Source: a virus
Strand: one strand, 5' to 3'
DNA length: 37,689 nt
IMG/VR virus record: IMGVR_UViG_3300031553_000013
Coordinates: 1 to 37,689 of that record
A model generated the notes under the pieces. It was not told the origin of the DNA and did not search any database. It was given only the letters and a program-made list of their open reading frames with translations. This document shows positions 24,237 through 30,594 of this stretch, piece by piece (position 1 is the stretch's first letter; each line of letters starts with the position of its first letter). The translations under genes and the position numbers were made by a program.

Positions 24237-24344
24237 ATTGCCTATCCTGTGACGTTCCATATTAGCGTCAGGAAAGGGTCTAAGGACAAGGTAACGGTGT
24301 GGAGTTGGTTGCAGGGTAGGGGTAGCTCTGCCAGGATAGGCAAT
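24237..24344 (+). ncRNA. Structured leader RNA with 13-bp closing stem (second type)
   Basis: ATTGCCTATCCTG (24237-24249) pairs perfectly with CAGGATAGGCAAT (24332-24344). Inside are hairpins TGACG/CGTCA (24250-24254 and 24266-24270) and GCAGGG/CTCTGC (24311-24316 and 24326-24331), with a G-rich middle that may fold further. It therefore looks like a three- or four-way junction. The closing stem ends 6 nt before GGAG at 24351 of the gene at 24364. It shares no sequence with the RNA pair at 21375 and 27448. No family recognised. Confidence 0.72.
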
Positions 24345-24363
24345 AAAAAAGGAGTATAAAATA

Positions 24364-24609
24364 ATGGAAATAGTAGGTAAAGAATTCAAAAAGAAACTGG
24401 TAAATTCTAAGATCGAGGTTACACATTTTGTCAAAGTAAAATGCTCAATGAAAACTGAATTAACAAAACTTATTTGGGGCAAAAGAAAATGTTTTATATG
24501 TGGCGGTAAATTCAAAGATGGAGACAACCCGGTGGCGGCCATTACCAAAAAAGGAATGAATAAAATAATATGCGGGAAATGTTATTCAAAAATTATAGGG
24601 AACAAATAA
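24364..24609 (+). CDS. Small zinc-finger protein
   Basis: An 81-residue basic protein with a C-x2-C ... C-x2-C finger (C-F-I-C-G-G-K-F near residue 45, then C-G-K-C near 70), so probably one zinc ribbon or treble clef. The N-terminal 40 residues are basic and Lys-rich. It follows the structured leader RNA and may bind nucleic acid. No named family is recognised. Confidence 0.7.
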   Translation: MEIVGKEFKKKLVNSKIEVTHFVKVKCSMKTELTKLIWGKRKCFICGGKFKDGDNPVAAITKKGMNKIICGKCYSKIIGNK

Positions 24610-24610
24610 A

Positions 24611-24757
24611 ATGAAAAAAATCAGATATGTGGATATAAGATTCGGCAAACCATTCAATAAAAGTTTTGGCACGCTTCATATCAGAGGAGTATATTTCAAA
24701 TATTTCATATTTAATCTTTACTTTTTTAATGTAATAATTTCTATTTGGTTTAAATAA
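24611..24757 (+). CDS. Small hydrophobic/aromatic protein
   Basis: A 48-residue protein beginning 1 nt after the previous stop: K-K-I-R-Y-V-D-I-R-F-G, then a C-terminal hydrophobic stretch Y-F-K-Y-F-I-F-N-L-Y-F-F-N-V-I-I. It may be a single-span membrane peptide. There is no clear ribosome site except GGGAACAAA in the end of the previous gene, so it may be translated by coupling. Confidence 0.45.
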   Translation: MKKIRYVDIRFGKPFNKSFGTLHIRGVYFKYFIFNLYFFNVIISIWFK

Positions 24758-24783
24758 AAATAAATAAATTCGGTGGATAAAAA

Positions 24784-24966
24784 ATGAAAAAATACAGATT
24801 ACAAGAAGGGGTTGCATGGATATGTTTCAAGTGTGGCAAGAAGATCCTTAATTTAGACGATATGGTTTTTTATGATCATAGACTTTATCACAAAAAATGT
24901 GCTTTAACTTTACTGGAAAAATTAAAGAAAAAAGTAATCGAAAAAATAACTGGGGTTAAAAGATGA
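24784..24966 (+). CDS. Small zinc-finger protein, LIM-like spacing
   Basis: A 60-residue protein with C-F-K-C-G-K-K, then H-R-L-Y-H-K-K-C: the spacing C-x2-C ... H-x3-H-x2-C resembles half a LIM or PARP-type finger. A basic helix ends it (L-L-E-K-L-K-K-K-V-I-E-K). It overlaps the next small gene by 4 nt. A nucleic-acid or protein-binding role is plausible but unproven. Confidence 0.65.
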   Translation: MKKYRLQEGVAWICFKCGKKILNLDDMVFYDHRLYHKKCALTLLEKLKKKVIEKITGVKR

Positions 24967-25091
24967 AAATGCCAATTATTATGTTTCGTAAAACTAAAGA
25001 AGAATTAAGAAAATTAGATAAAGAGAATGACATTAAACTTTTAAGGCTATTGAAATATCTAAGAAAAAGGAAGGGTAAAAATGAAAAATAA
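24963..25091 (+). CDS. Very small basic protein
   Basis: A 42-residue Lys/Arg/Leu-rich helical peptide (T-K-E-E-L-R-K-L-D-K-E-N then L-L-R-L-L-K-Y-L-R-K-R-K). It starts in an ATGA overlap with the previous gene and overlaps the start of the next by 11 nt. Coding is supported by the tight overlaps, not by homology. Confidence 0.5.
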   Translation: MKMPIIMFRKTKEELRKLDKENDIKLLRLLKYLRKRKGKNEK

Positions 25092-25815
25092 AATAGGTTG
25101 GTGTAACCTCACCTGGAATCCGGTGTGGGGCTGTCTTAATAATTGTGAATATTGTTATGCGAGGAAAATGGCAAAGAGATTTGCCAGAAGAATGGTAGAA
25201 ATTGAATATACTCCTAACGATAATCCTTATCTTTATTCTGACTCGGATAGGAAAAAAGCTTTTGATAAATTAAGTAAGGAATTTAAAAAATTTATTCCTA
25301 CATTTCTACATAAGCAATTTTATAAGGAATTCCCCAAAAAACCTCAACGAATATTCGTGGGATCGATGAGCGAAATTTATTATTGGGAAGATGAATGGTT
25401 AAAAAAAGTACTGGAAAAAATAAAATTATATCCCCAGCATATCTTTCAATTTTTGACTAGATATCCGGAGGTTTACGATAGATATATTTTCCCAAAAAAC
25501 TGCTGGCTGGGTGTAACCATAACCAGAGAAAAAGATTTTGAGAGGGGAATCCCTTATCTATTTATTACAAGCTGTAATATAACCTTTGTATCGGTTGAGC
25601 CCATACTTGAATATATTAACCCCGGGCCATTTTCAAATGCAAATATTGACTGGGTAATCCTGGGGGCAGAGACCGGGAACAGAAAAGGGAAGATCATGCC
25701 AAAAAGAGAGTGGATAGAGAATATAGTAAATTATTGTAAATGGAATAATATCCCGGTTTATCTAAAAGATAGTCTAAAGGAAATTTATCCGGAAGAGATA
25801 AAGATGTTTCCTTGA
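25081..25815 (+). CDS. Phage Gp37/Gp68-like (DUF5131) radical-SAM-type protein
   Basis: A 244-residue protein. The N-terminus T-W-N-P-V-W-G-C-L-N-N-C-E-Y-C-Y-A gives a C-x3-C-x2-C cluster (C18, C22, C25) as in radical SAM enzymes. Later motifs F-V-G-S-M-S-E, F-Q-F-L-T-R-Y-P, W-L-G-V-T, F-V-S-V-E-P and V-I-L-G-A-E-T-G are those of the Gp37/Gp68 (DUF5131) family common in phages and elements. The reaction is not known; an iron-sulfur cluster and SAM chemistry are expected. This is one of three such proteins in this genome. It sits just upstream of the replication initiator region. Confidence 0.9.
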   Translation: MKNKIGWCNLTWNPVWGCLNNCEYCYARKMAKRFARRMVEIEYTPNDNPYLYSDSDRKKAFDKLSKEFKKFIPTFLHKQFYKEFPKKPQRIFVGSMSEIYYWEDEWLKKVLEKIKLYPQHIFQFLTRYPEVYDRYIFPKNCWLGVTITREKDFERGIPYLFITSCNITFVSVEPILEYINPGPFSNANIDWVILGAETGNRKGKIMPKREWIENIVNYCKWNNIPVYLKDSLKEIYPEEIKMFP

Positions 25816-25874
25816 AAATAAAACTATAAATAAACTAAAAAAATACTATAAAAAAAGAAGGGAGAACTATAAAT

Positions 25875-26081
25875 ATGACCTATAAAGAATTATTTGCGGT
25901 AACAGACCTATTGAATGATATCAGGGAAGGCCGGGAAATTAAAATTAACAATAATACTAGGGTAGATTTGGCAGAAGTGGAGAATTATTTTAAGAATTTA
26001 ATTGCTGATATTAATAAGAAAAAATTAAAAAGCAAAGAACCAATTATGTATTACAAGTTGGCCATTGAGGTTAATAAATAA
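25875..26081 (+). CDS. Small protein, unknown
   Basis: A 68-residue helical protein (E-L-F-A-V-T-D-L-L-N-D-I-R-E-G-R, then an E-N-Y-F-K-N-L-I-A-D-I helix). It has AGGGAG upstream of ATG 25875. It ends just before the hairpin region at 26113. No family recognised. Confidence 0.62.
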   Translation: MTYKELFAVTDLLNDIREGREIKINNNTRVDLAEVENYFKNLIADINKKKLKSKEPIMYYKLAIEVNK

Positions 26082-26112
26082 AGGGGGTGGTGTCTTTGAT
26101 TGTGGTTTAATG

Positions 26113-26174
26113 TCTCTTCAGGTAAGAGAGTGCTTAAAGTGGCGGGGGCAGGTTTAGGCTATTGGCCTGCCCCC
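26113..26174 (+). promoter_or_regulatory. Two hairpins in the leader of the replication gene
   Basis: TCTCTT/AAGAGA (26113-26118, 26124-26129) and a very stable GGGGGCAGG/CCTGCCCCC (26144-26152, 26166-26174). No T-run follows the second, so it is not a simple terminator. It stands 40 nt before the replication gene and may control its expression or be part of the origin. A stretch of Gs this long is rare in this AT-rich genome. Confidence 0.6.
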
Positions 26175-26214
26175 CGGACAAAAATAATAGAAAAAAAGGA
26201 AATAAGATTGACGA

Positions 26215-27021
26215 ATGATCCCAAAAGATTCTACTCCGATCAAAAATAAAATATTGATAGAAATACTTGCGAAGGGTTTATTAAGCAAAGATGAGATGAG
26301 GATAATATTTTATATTATCCGTTGGTCCTGGGGTTTTAATGGAATAGGAAGAAGGCAGGATTGGACTAAGGAAGTAAATATAAAAAAAATTGCAAAAGAT
26401 ATAAACATGGATAGATCTTATTGTAACCGAATTATATTAAGAATGCTCAAAGAAAATAAAATAAAAATAAAAAATGGCAGTTACCAATTTAATGAACATT
26501 TTGAGGGGTGGGTAAAAATTACCCAGTGGGTAAAAGTTACCCACAAAAAGGGTAAAAATTACCCTAAAAGTGGGTGGAAATTACCCACAAAAAGGGTAAA
26601 AATTACCCAGTTAGGCACACCTAACAATCAAGGAGATAGTATAAAAAATAAGGATGTCAGGGGGGGCGAACATACGTCTAAAGAAACTCTTAAAGATAAT
26701 AAAGAAACTCTTAAAGGGAAAAAAAGTGATTTACGCTTTGAAATTATAAGATACCTGAATAAAATTACCGGGGCACATTACAAGCCCAATACCCCGGATA
26801 CGGTTAAGCACATAAAGGCCAGGCTAAAGGAAGGCTTTACTTTAGAGGATTTTAAATATGTCGTTGATGTTAAATGTGCTGAATGGAAAGGTAAATTTAA
26901 TAAAGAGGGCAAAAATATGGAAGATTTTTTAAGACCGATAACCTTGTTCGGTACAAAATTTGAGAGTTACCTTAATCAGCCTAAACCCGATCCTTTGCAA
27001 AAATATTATAAAAAGGAATAG
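26215..27021 (+). CDS. Replication initiator (lambda O / Phage_rep_O type) with Phg_2220_C-like end
   Basis: A 268-residue origin-binding protein. Residues 1-100 form a winged-helix replication domain of the Phage_rep_O kind (E-M-R-I-I-F-Y-I-I-R-W-S-W-G, then D-R-S-Y-C-N-R-I-I). Residues about 100-145 are a repeated linker encoded by the iterons. Residues about 180-268 match the conserved phage C-terminal domain: I-R-Y-L-N-K-I-T-G, I-K-A-R-L-K-E-G-F-T-L-E-D-F, R-P-I-T-L-F-G-T-K-F-E-S-Y-L-N. No helicase or loader is encoded, so the protein must recruit host helicase. AGGAAATAAG before 26215 acts as ribosome site. Confidence 0.87.
   Translation: MIPKDSTPIKNKILIEILAKGLLSKDEMRIIFYIIRWSWGFNGIGRRQDWTKEVNIKKIAKDINMDRSYCNRIILRMLKENKIKIKNGSYQFNEHFEGWVKITQWVKVTHKKGKNYPKSGWKLPTKRVKITQLGTPNNQGDSIKNKDVRGGEHTSKETLKDNKETLKGKKSDLRFEIIRYLNKITGAHYKPNTPDTVKHIKARLKEGFTLEDFKYVVDVKCAEWKGKFNKEGKNMEDFLRPITLFGTKFESYLNQPKPDPLQKYYKKE
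26510..26608. repeat. Iteron cluster, probable origin of replication
   Basis: Five copies of GGGTAAAAATTACCC or close variants start at 26510, 26528, 26550, 26572 and 26594. Each has inverted GGGTAA/TTACCC arms (copy 4 has GGGTGG). Spacing is 18, 22, 22 and 22 bp, which places the last four on the same face of the DNA helix. They lie inside the initiator gene, as in lambda ori inside gene O. The flanks are AT-rich. Confidence 0.85.
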
Positions 27022-27025
27022 AAAA

Positions 27026-27442
27026 ATGAGAAATATAAATGAAGGATCGATGCAAATTAAAAATGCTCACTTGGGGAATGTGATGCTAAAAAAATTAACA
27101 AGGGGAGAAGTTACCCTAGAAGAGTATCTCATAAAATGTGCTTACTGGGGAATGAAAACCTTAGACGATATGTATTATAAATCTTTACCTAGCAAACCCT
27201 TATGTGTCTTTGAATACGAGCAGTTACCTTATTCTAAAAGAAAGAAATTAACCCAGGAATATTTTACAGATCATCCTGGAATATCAAGATATTATGAAGA
27301 GAAGAACAAAGTTATCAGAGAAAATAAGGAGAGTCTATTGAGATTAAAATGTTTAAAAAAAGATATACCGGAGAGTGATCTAAAAAGTCACGAGAAAATA
27401 GATAAGGCAATAATGGATTTTAAAATAAAAATGGGGGGCTAA
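27026..27442 (+). CDS. Hypothetical protein after the replication gene
   Basis: A 138-residue basic protein read from ATG 27026, which has AAGGAAT upstream and lies 4 nt after the initiator stop. Segments: L-T-R-G-E-V-T-L-E-E-Y-L-I-K-C-A-Y-W-G-M-K-T-L, then a Lys/Glu-rich helical tail. No motif suggests a reaction. Being coupled to the initiator, it could be a helicase-loader or replisome partner, but this is only context. Confidence 0.6.
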   Translation: MRNINEGSMQIKNAHLGNVMLKKLTRGEVTLEEYLIKCAYWGMKTLDDMYYKSLPSKPLCVFEYEQLPYSKRKKLTQEYFTDHPGISRYYEEKNKVIRENKESLLRLKCLKKDIPESDLKSHEKIDKAIMDFKIKMGG

Positions 27443-27447
27443 TAAAA

Positions 27448-27539
27448 TTAAAAGGCCCTTCTGCAAGGTAGAGTCAGGTGTTTTCCCAAAACCCGGACTT
27501 TGGCCCCTGCTCAAGTACCTAAACAGAAGGGCCTTTTAA
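27448..27539 (+). ncRNA. Structured leader RNA, copy 2 of the two-copy motif
   Basis: P1 is a 16-bp helix: TTAAAAGGCCCTTCTG (27448-27463) with CAGAAGGGCCTTTTAA (27524-27539). The CA/AAA loop, P2 AGGTA/TACCT (27466-27470, 27516-27520), AAG bulge (27513-27515) and P3 GAGT/GCTC (27471-27474, 27509-27512) sit exactly as in copy 1. The core GTCAGGTGTTTTCCC (27473-27487) is identical. Helix sequences differ from copy 1 but stay paired. It ends 5 nt before AGGAG of the gene at 27559. Confidence 0.82.
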
Positions 27540-27558
27540 AGAAAGGAGATAAAAGTTA

Positions 27559-27924
27559 ATGAGTATAAATCTTACTAATATAAGAATCAAAGCTGAAAAG
27601 GAAAAAATAATCAAGATGTATAAAGATAATATCCCAATATTGGATATTGCCAAAAAGTATGGAGTAGTCTCAACTTCTCTTTGGCGACATTTAAAAAAGT
27701 GGGGTGTGCCAATAAAACGCAAACCACGTGAGCCACACCATTATAGGGATAGAAAAATTAAGAGAGTTAAGCGAATTTTTAGCCTGGAACTGTTGGCTAA
27801 AATGAAGGAGAATACTAGGATAAACGATAAGCATATAAAATTTTATGGAATAGTTGAAACCGAAAAAGATAAGTTTATGGTCCGGAATATATTAAAAAAA
27901 TCGAAGGCGGTTGCAAATGAATAA
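27559..27924 (+). CDS. HTH DNA-binding protein downstream of leader RNA 2
   Basis: A 121-residue basic protein. Residues about 15-50 form a resolvase/homeodomain-like helix-turn-helix (K-E-K-I-I-K-M-Y, then I-L-D-I-A-K-K-Y-G-V-V-S-T-S-L-W-R-H-L-K-K-W-G). A basic linker (K-R-K-P-R-E-P-H-H-Y-R) and a helical C-terminus follow. It is probably a regulator. AAAGGAG precedes the start and its mRNA leader carries the structured RNA. The gene overlaps the next by 8 nt. Confidence 0.75.
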   Translation: MSINLTNIRIKAEKEKIIKMYKDNIPILDIAKKYGVVSTSLWRHLKKWGVPIKRKPREPHHYRDRKIKRVKRIFSLELLAKMKENTRINDKHIKFYGIVETEKDKFMVRNILKKSKAVANE

Positions 27925-28150
27925 AAATTTGGAGGAATTAAAAAAAGTGAAAGAAGATTATATTAACTGCAATATACCGGGATGTGGAATGGTTGAAGAA
28001 GATGCCACGAATATAGGATTTTTTATGAATCAGACTTTAAAAGTTTTAGAAAATCAGGAAAAACGATTAAAAAAAGTTGAGGCTGAACTGGGGATTTATA
28101 CTAAGGAAGAAATAAAAAATATTAAGATCGGGTTAACCGATCCAGATTAA
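27917..28150 (+). CDS. Small acidic coiled-coil protein
   Basis: A 77-residue protein from ATG 27917. The first part has N-C-N-I-P-G-C-G-M with two close cysteines; the second part is coiled coil (L-E-N-Q-E-K-R-L-K-K-V-E-A-E-L). It overlaps the HTH gene and has AAGGCGG upstream. No family recognised. Confidence 0.58.
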   Translation: MNKNLEELKKVKEDYINCNIPGCGMVEEDATNIGFFMNQTLKVLENQEKRLKKVEAELGIYTKEEIKNIKIGLTDPD

Positions 28151-28169
28151 AAAAGAAAGGAGATTTAAA

Positions 28170-28334
28170 ATGGAAAGTACTGAGCAAATGGTAAAAGAAT
28201 TATTAGAATTGTTTTTATACCAGGACACCGTAAATAGAATGGACTCTAAAGATAAGCTGATAAAGGTTTACCGGGTAAATTCTAATATCGTTAGAGTGGA
28301 TATAAAAACAACGAAGGGGGGAGTTAGGCCATGA
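28170..28334 (+). CDS. Small protein, unknown
   Basis: A 54-residue acidic-to-neutral protein (E-S-T-E-Q-M-V-K-E-L-L-E-L-F-L, then V-Y-R-V-N-S-N-I-V-R-V-D-I). AAAGGAG lies 7-8 nt upstream of ATG 28170, and its stop overlaps the next ATG. Helix followed by two strands. No family recognised, but the start signals are good. Confidence 0.62.
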   Translation: MESTEQMVKELLELFLYQDTVNRMDSKDKLIKVYRVNSNIVRVDIKTTKGGVRP

Positions 28335-28561
28335 AGGCCAAGGTTAATATTAAATCTAATTTTTCTAAAAGTATCGTGGAAAGGGTATTTGATGAATCTG
28401 TATTTATGCTACAGACTAATGAGACCTTGAGAGTTACTGCATTAAGATTTGGTGTTTCTATATCTACCGTTTGGCGGGATATGAGAAAAAGGCTATTAAT
28501 TATAAATCCAGACTATTATAAAAAAATGGATGAGCTTATCAATTCTCATAAAAGAAGGTGA
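28331..28561 (+). CDS. SpoIIID-like HTH regulator
   Basis: A 76-residue protein close in pattern to SpoIIID, the sporulation regulator of Bacillus and Clostridium. Residues about 25-65 carry T-N-E-T-L-R-V-T-A-L-R-F-G-V-S-I-S-T-V-W, then R-L-L-I-I-N-P-D-Y and a basic H-K-R-R end. SpoIIID binds DNA as a monomer through its HTH and basic C-terminus, both seen here. The phage copy may hijack or mimic host regulation, or act only on phage promoters. A GGGGGG ribosome site lies in the previous gene. Confidence 0.78.
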   Translation: MKAKVNIKSNFSKSIVERVFDESVFMLQTNETLRVTALRFGVSISTVWRDMRKRLLIINPDYYKKMDELINSHKRR

Positions 28562-28565
28562 TCAA

Positions 28566-28871
28566 ATGAAAATTTATAAAGGAATAAGATTAGACCCGGC
28601 AAGAGGAACTACTTCTAATGTCATAGTTACCGTTAATAGTGAACCATTAAAACATAGGGTATATCATAGCCCTGATGGCTTTAATTGGGGATATGGAGGC
28701 TCGGGACCCGCTGACCTGGCCAGGAGTATTTTGTGGGATTTTATTGGAGCAGAGCCAACCCCTGGGTTATATCAGGATTTTAAGTTTCAATTTGTATCGG
28801 GTTGGAAAGACGAATGGCAGATCACTTCGGAAGAGATTCAAAATTGGATGGACAAAAGAGGAAGTGATTAA
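28566..28871 (+). CDS. DUF6166-like protein
   Basis: A 101-residue protein from ATG 28566, behind AAGGTG. It shows the pattern of DUF6166 proteins: G-F-N-W-G-Y-G-G-S-G-P-A-D-L-A-R-S-I-L then a W-x-I-T-S-E-E-I-x-x-W-M end. These small proteins are frequent on phages and plasmids and their role is not known. Confidence 0.75.
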   Translation: MKIYKGIRLDPARGTTSNVIVTVNSEPLKHRVYHSPDGFNWGYGGSGPADLARSILWDFIGAEPTPGLYQDFKFQFVSGWKDEWQITSEEIQNWMDKRGSD

Positions 28872-29000
28872 ATGAGCTTTAAATGGGACGGTAAGTTTAA
28901 AAAAGTAGAAGAAGCTAATGATTGGGCCTGGTGGGTACTTTTTGGGGCAGTAATAGTCATGGAAGTTATAGCAATATTAAAAATGTCAGGAAAGATATAA
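28872..29000 (+). CDS. Small single-span membrane protein
   Basis: A 42-residue protein starting directly after the previous stop: a charged N-terminus (F-K-W-D-G-K-F-K-K-V-E-E-A) and a membrane helix (W-A-W-W-V-L-F-G-A-V-I-V-M-E-V-I-A-I-L). It overlaps nothing and ends 2 nt before the TTG start of the radical SAM gene. Coding is supported by the GGAAG ribosome site in the preceding gene. Confidence 0.58.
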   Translation: MSFKWDGKFKKVEEANDWAWWVLFGAVIVMEVIAILKMSGKI

Positions 29001-29002
29001 AG

Positions 29003-29893
29003 TTGAAGATCGGTTTGTTTGACATAGATAGCAAATATCACAATTTAGCTTTAATGAAATTGTCTGCTTATCATAAATCAAAAGGCCATGAAGTAGAATT
29101 TTATCAACCTATTTTAAAATCAAGTTATGATAAGATTTATGTCTCAAAAATATTTACTAAGAGAAATATTAATGAAGGATATATCCCTGAAGATTGTATT
29201 ATAGGTGGATCGGGGTTTGATTTGAAATCAAGGTTACCGGATGAAATAGAACATGTAAAGCCCGATTATGATTTATATAATCTTAATTATTCTCTGGGCT
29301 TTACTACCCGGGGCTGTATAAGGAATTGTAAATTTTGTATAGTGCCGGAGAAGGAAGGAAAAATCAGAGAGCATGCAGAAGTGGAGGAATTTCTAAATCT
29401 TAAATCTAACATAGTGGTTTTGTTAGATAATAATTTTCTGGCCTTACCTTCTCATATTGAGAAATTACAAAAATATATTAATAAAGGCTGGAGAATGGAT
29501 TTTAACCAGGGATTGGATGCCCGGCTTGTAAATAAAGAAAATGCCAAACTGCTGGCCAGGATAAAGTATAAGGAAACAATAAGGTTTGCATGGGATAATA
29601 TTAAAGATGAAACTGAAATAATAAAAGGATTAGATCTTATTATTAAGGCAGGGATCAGGCCAAGAAATATAACTGTATATGCCCTGATCGGTTTTGATAC
29701 TACTTTTAAAGAGGATCTTTATAGAATACAGAGATTAAGAGAAATTAAAGATGAGCAGGGACCGGTCAAGGCCTATGTTATGAATTATAATAATGAATTA
29801 AAAAGCAGAAAATATAAAGATTTTATGAGATGGGTAAACAATCCCTGGATATTCAAATCTTGTGATTGGGAGGAATATAGAAAATGGAAGTAG
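29003..29893 (+). CDS. Radical SAM protein, B12-binding-type architecture
   Basis: A 296-residue protein from TTG 29003, chosen because AGGAAAG lies just upstream; an earlier in-frame TTG would run over the membrane-protein gene. Residues 1-90 form a Rossmann-like part as in B12-binding radical SAM proteins (I-G-L-F-D-I-D-S-K, then I-I-G-G-S-G-F-D). The 4Fe-4S motif is T-R-G-C-I-R-N-C-K-F-C (C105, C109, C112). The barrel continues with D-F-N-Q-G-L-D-A-R and Y-A-L-I-G-F-D-T. The substrate is unknown. It overlaps a PD-(D/E)XK nuclease gene by 10 nt. Methylthiolation-type or methyl-transfer chemistry on nucleic acid is possible but not shown. Confidence 0.85.
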   Translation: MKIGLFDIDSKYHNLALMKLSAYHKSKGHEVEFYQPILKSSYDKIYVSKIFTKRNINEGYIPEDCIIGGSGFDLKSRLPDEIEHVKPDYDLYNLNYSLGFTTRGCIRNCKFCIVPEKEGKIREHAEVEEFLNLKSNIVVLLDNNFLALPSHIEKLQKYINKGWRMDFNQGLDARLVNKENAKLLARIKYKETIRFAWDNIKDETEIIKGLDLIIKAGIRPRNITVYALIGFDTTFKEDLYRIQRLREIKDEQGPVKAYVMNYNNELKSRKYKDFMRWVNNPWIFKSCDWEEYRKWK

Positions 29894-30318
29894 CCAAAGG
29901 CGGTTACCGGGAAGATCTAAAACAATTTTTCAGGTCAAAAATGGAAGCAAATGTAGCTAGATATTATAAATATATTGGTGAATTATATATTTATGAATAT
30001 ATGGAATTTGAATTTAAGAAAATTAAGCGTGGCAGCAGATTTTATAAACCAGATTTCTTTTTGGCAACAGTCAATCGCTGGGTTGAGGTTAAAGGCTGGT
30101 TTAGAAAATCAGATAAAACTAAATTAAGGCGATTTAAGAAATATTATCCGGAAGAATTTGCCAGATTGAAATTCATAATTCCGGACAAATACGCAAGGGA
30201 TAAAGCTAATGGAGAAATGATTAAATTTTTATGCGATGATTTGGGAATTGATTTCGAGGAGATATTAAGCTATAAAGAAATAGAAAAATATAGTAAGCTG
30301 ATTCCTGGGTGGGAATAA
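29884..30318 (+). CDS. PD-(D/E)XK phage nuclease
   Basis: A 144-residue basic protein with the nuclease core visible: E21 in S-K-M-E-A-N-V-A-R-Y, then P-D-F (D57), a 10-residue gap and E-V-K (E68, K70) in W-V-E-V-K-G-W. This is the pattern of small phage endonucleases of the VSR / T7 endonuclease I / holliday-resolving sort. It likely cuts branched or damaged DNA during replication or packaging. It overlaps the radical SAM gene, so the two are translated together. Confidence 0.82.
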   Translation: MEVAKGGYREDLKQFFRSKMEANVARYYKYIGELYIYEYMEFEFKKIKRGSRFYKPDFFLATVNRWVEVKGWFRKSDKTKLRRFKKYYPEEFARLKFIIPDKYARDKANGEMIKFLCDDLGIDFEEILSYKEIEKYSKLIPGWE

Positions 30319-30347
30319 ATTGACTAATCGGGGGCAGGTGAAGTAAA

Positions 30348-30536
30348 ATAAAAAAAGAGCAGATAAGATGTAAGAATTGTAATCGAAGATTATTTGATGG
30401 ATCACCAGGATTTGATATATTTAGCAATAATCCAAAGGAGCAATATATTATATGTCCAAAATGTGGAGCTATGAATTTGGTTAGTGTTAAAATGTTTGAA
30501 AAAGTAATAGTAAAGTTAGTGAGGCTAAAGGAATGA
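30348..30536 (+). CDS. Com-like zinc-finger protein (non-canonical ATA start)
   Basis: A 62-residue protein that matches Mu Com: I-R-C-K-N-C-N-R-R-L-F then Y-I-I-C-P-K-C-G-A-M-N-L, giving C-x2-C ... C-x2-C. Com binds mom mRNA and turns on its translation. No ATG, GTG or TTG exists in this frame before the finger; the upstream TGA is at 30340-30342. AGGTG at 30336-30340 stands 7 nt before ATA 30348, so initiation at ATA is the best guess. The alternative is slippage from a short frame starting at TTG 30320. No mom gene is recognised in this phage. Confidence 0.72.
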   Translation: MKKEQIRCKNCNRRLFDGSPGFDIFSNNPKEQYIICPKCGAMNLVSVKMFEKVIVKLVRLKE

Positions 30537-30594
30537 ATATTAATTGTAACTTCCATTTATTCATATCGTATTATCTAACGGGGGTGAAAAGAAT

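Noticed and set aside
24237-24344. Retron msr-msd or diversity-generating template repeat
   Set aside because: No reverse transcriptase gene exists anywhere in the window and there is no matching variable repeat in the fibre genes.
24237-24344. tRNA or tmRNA
   Set aside because: The closing stem is 13 bp instead of 7, and no anticodon arm or T-arm motif is found.
24150-24548. Minus-strand reading frame over the structured RNA
   Set aside because: It overlaps two plus-strand genes, has no good ribosome site, and its protein looks random. The symmetry of the RNA stem explains the open frame.
25081-25815. QueE-type 7-deazaguanine enzyme
   Set aside because: The cysteine spacing is C-x3-C-x2-C, not the long QueE spacing, and no other 7-deazaguanine pathway gene is recognised. 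The protein fits Gp37/Gp68.
26510-26608. Short repeats that might be a CRISPR array
   Set aside because: Units of 15 bp at 18-22 bp steps are palindromic, lie inside a coding gene and have spacers of only 3-7 bp. They are iterons, not repeats with unique spacers.
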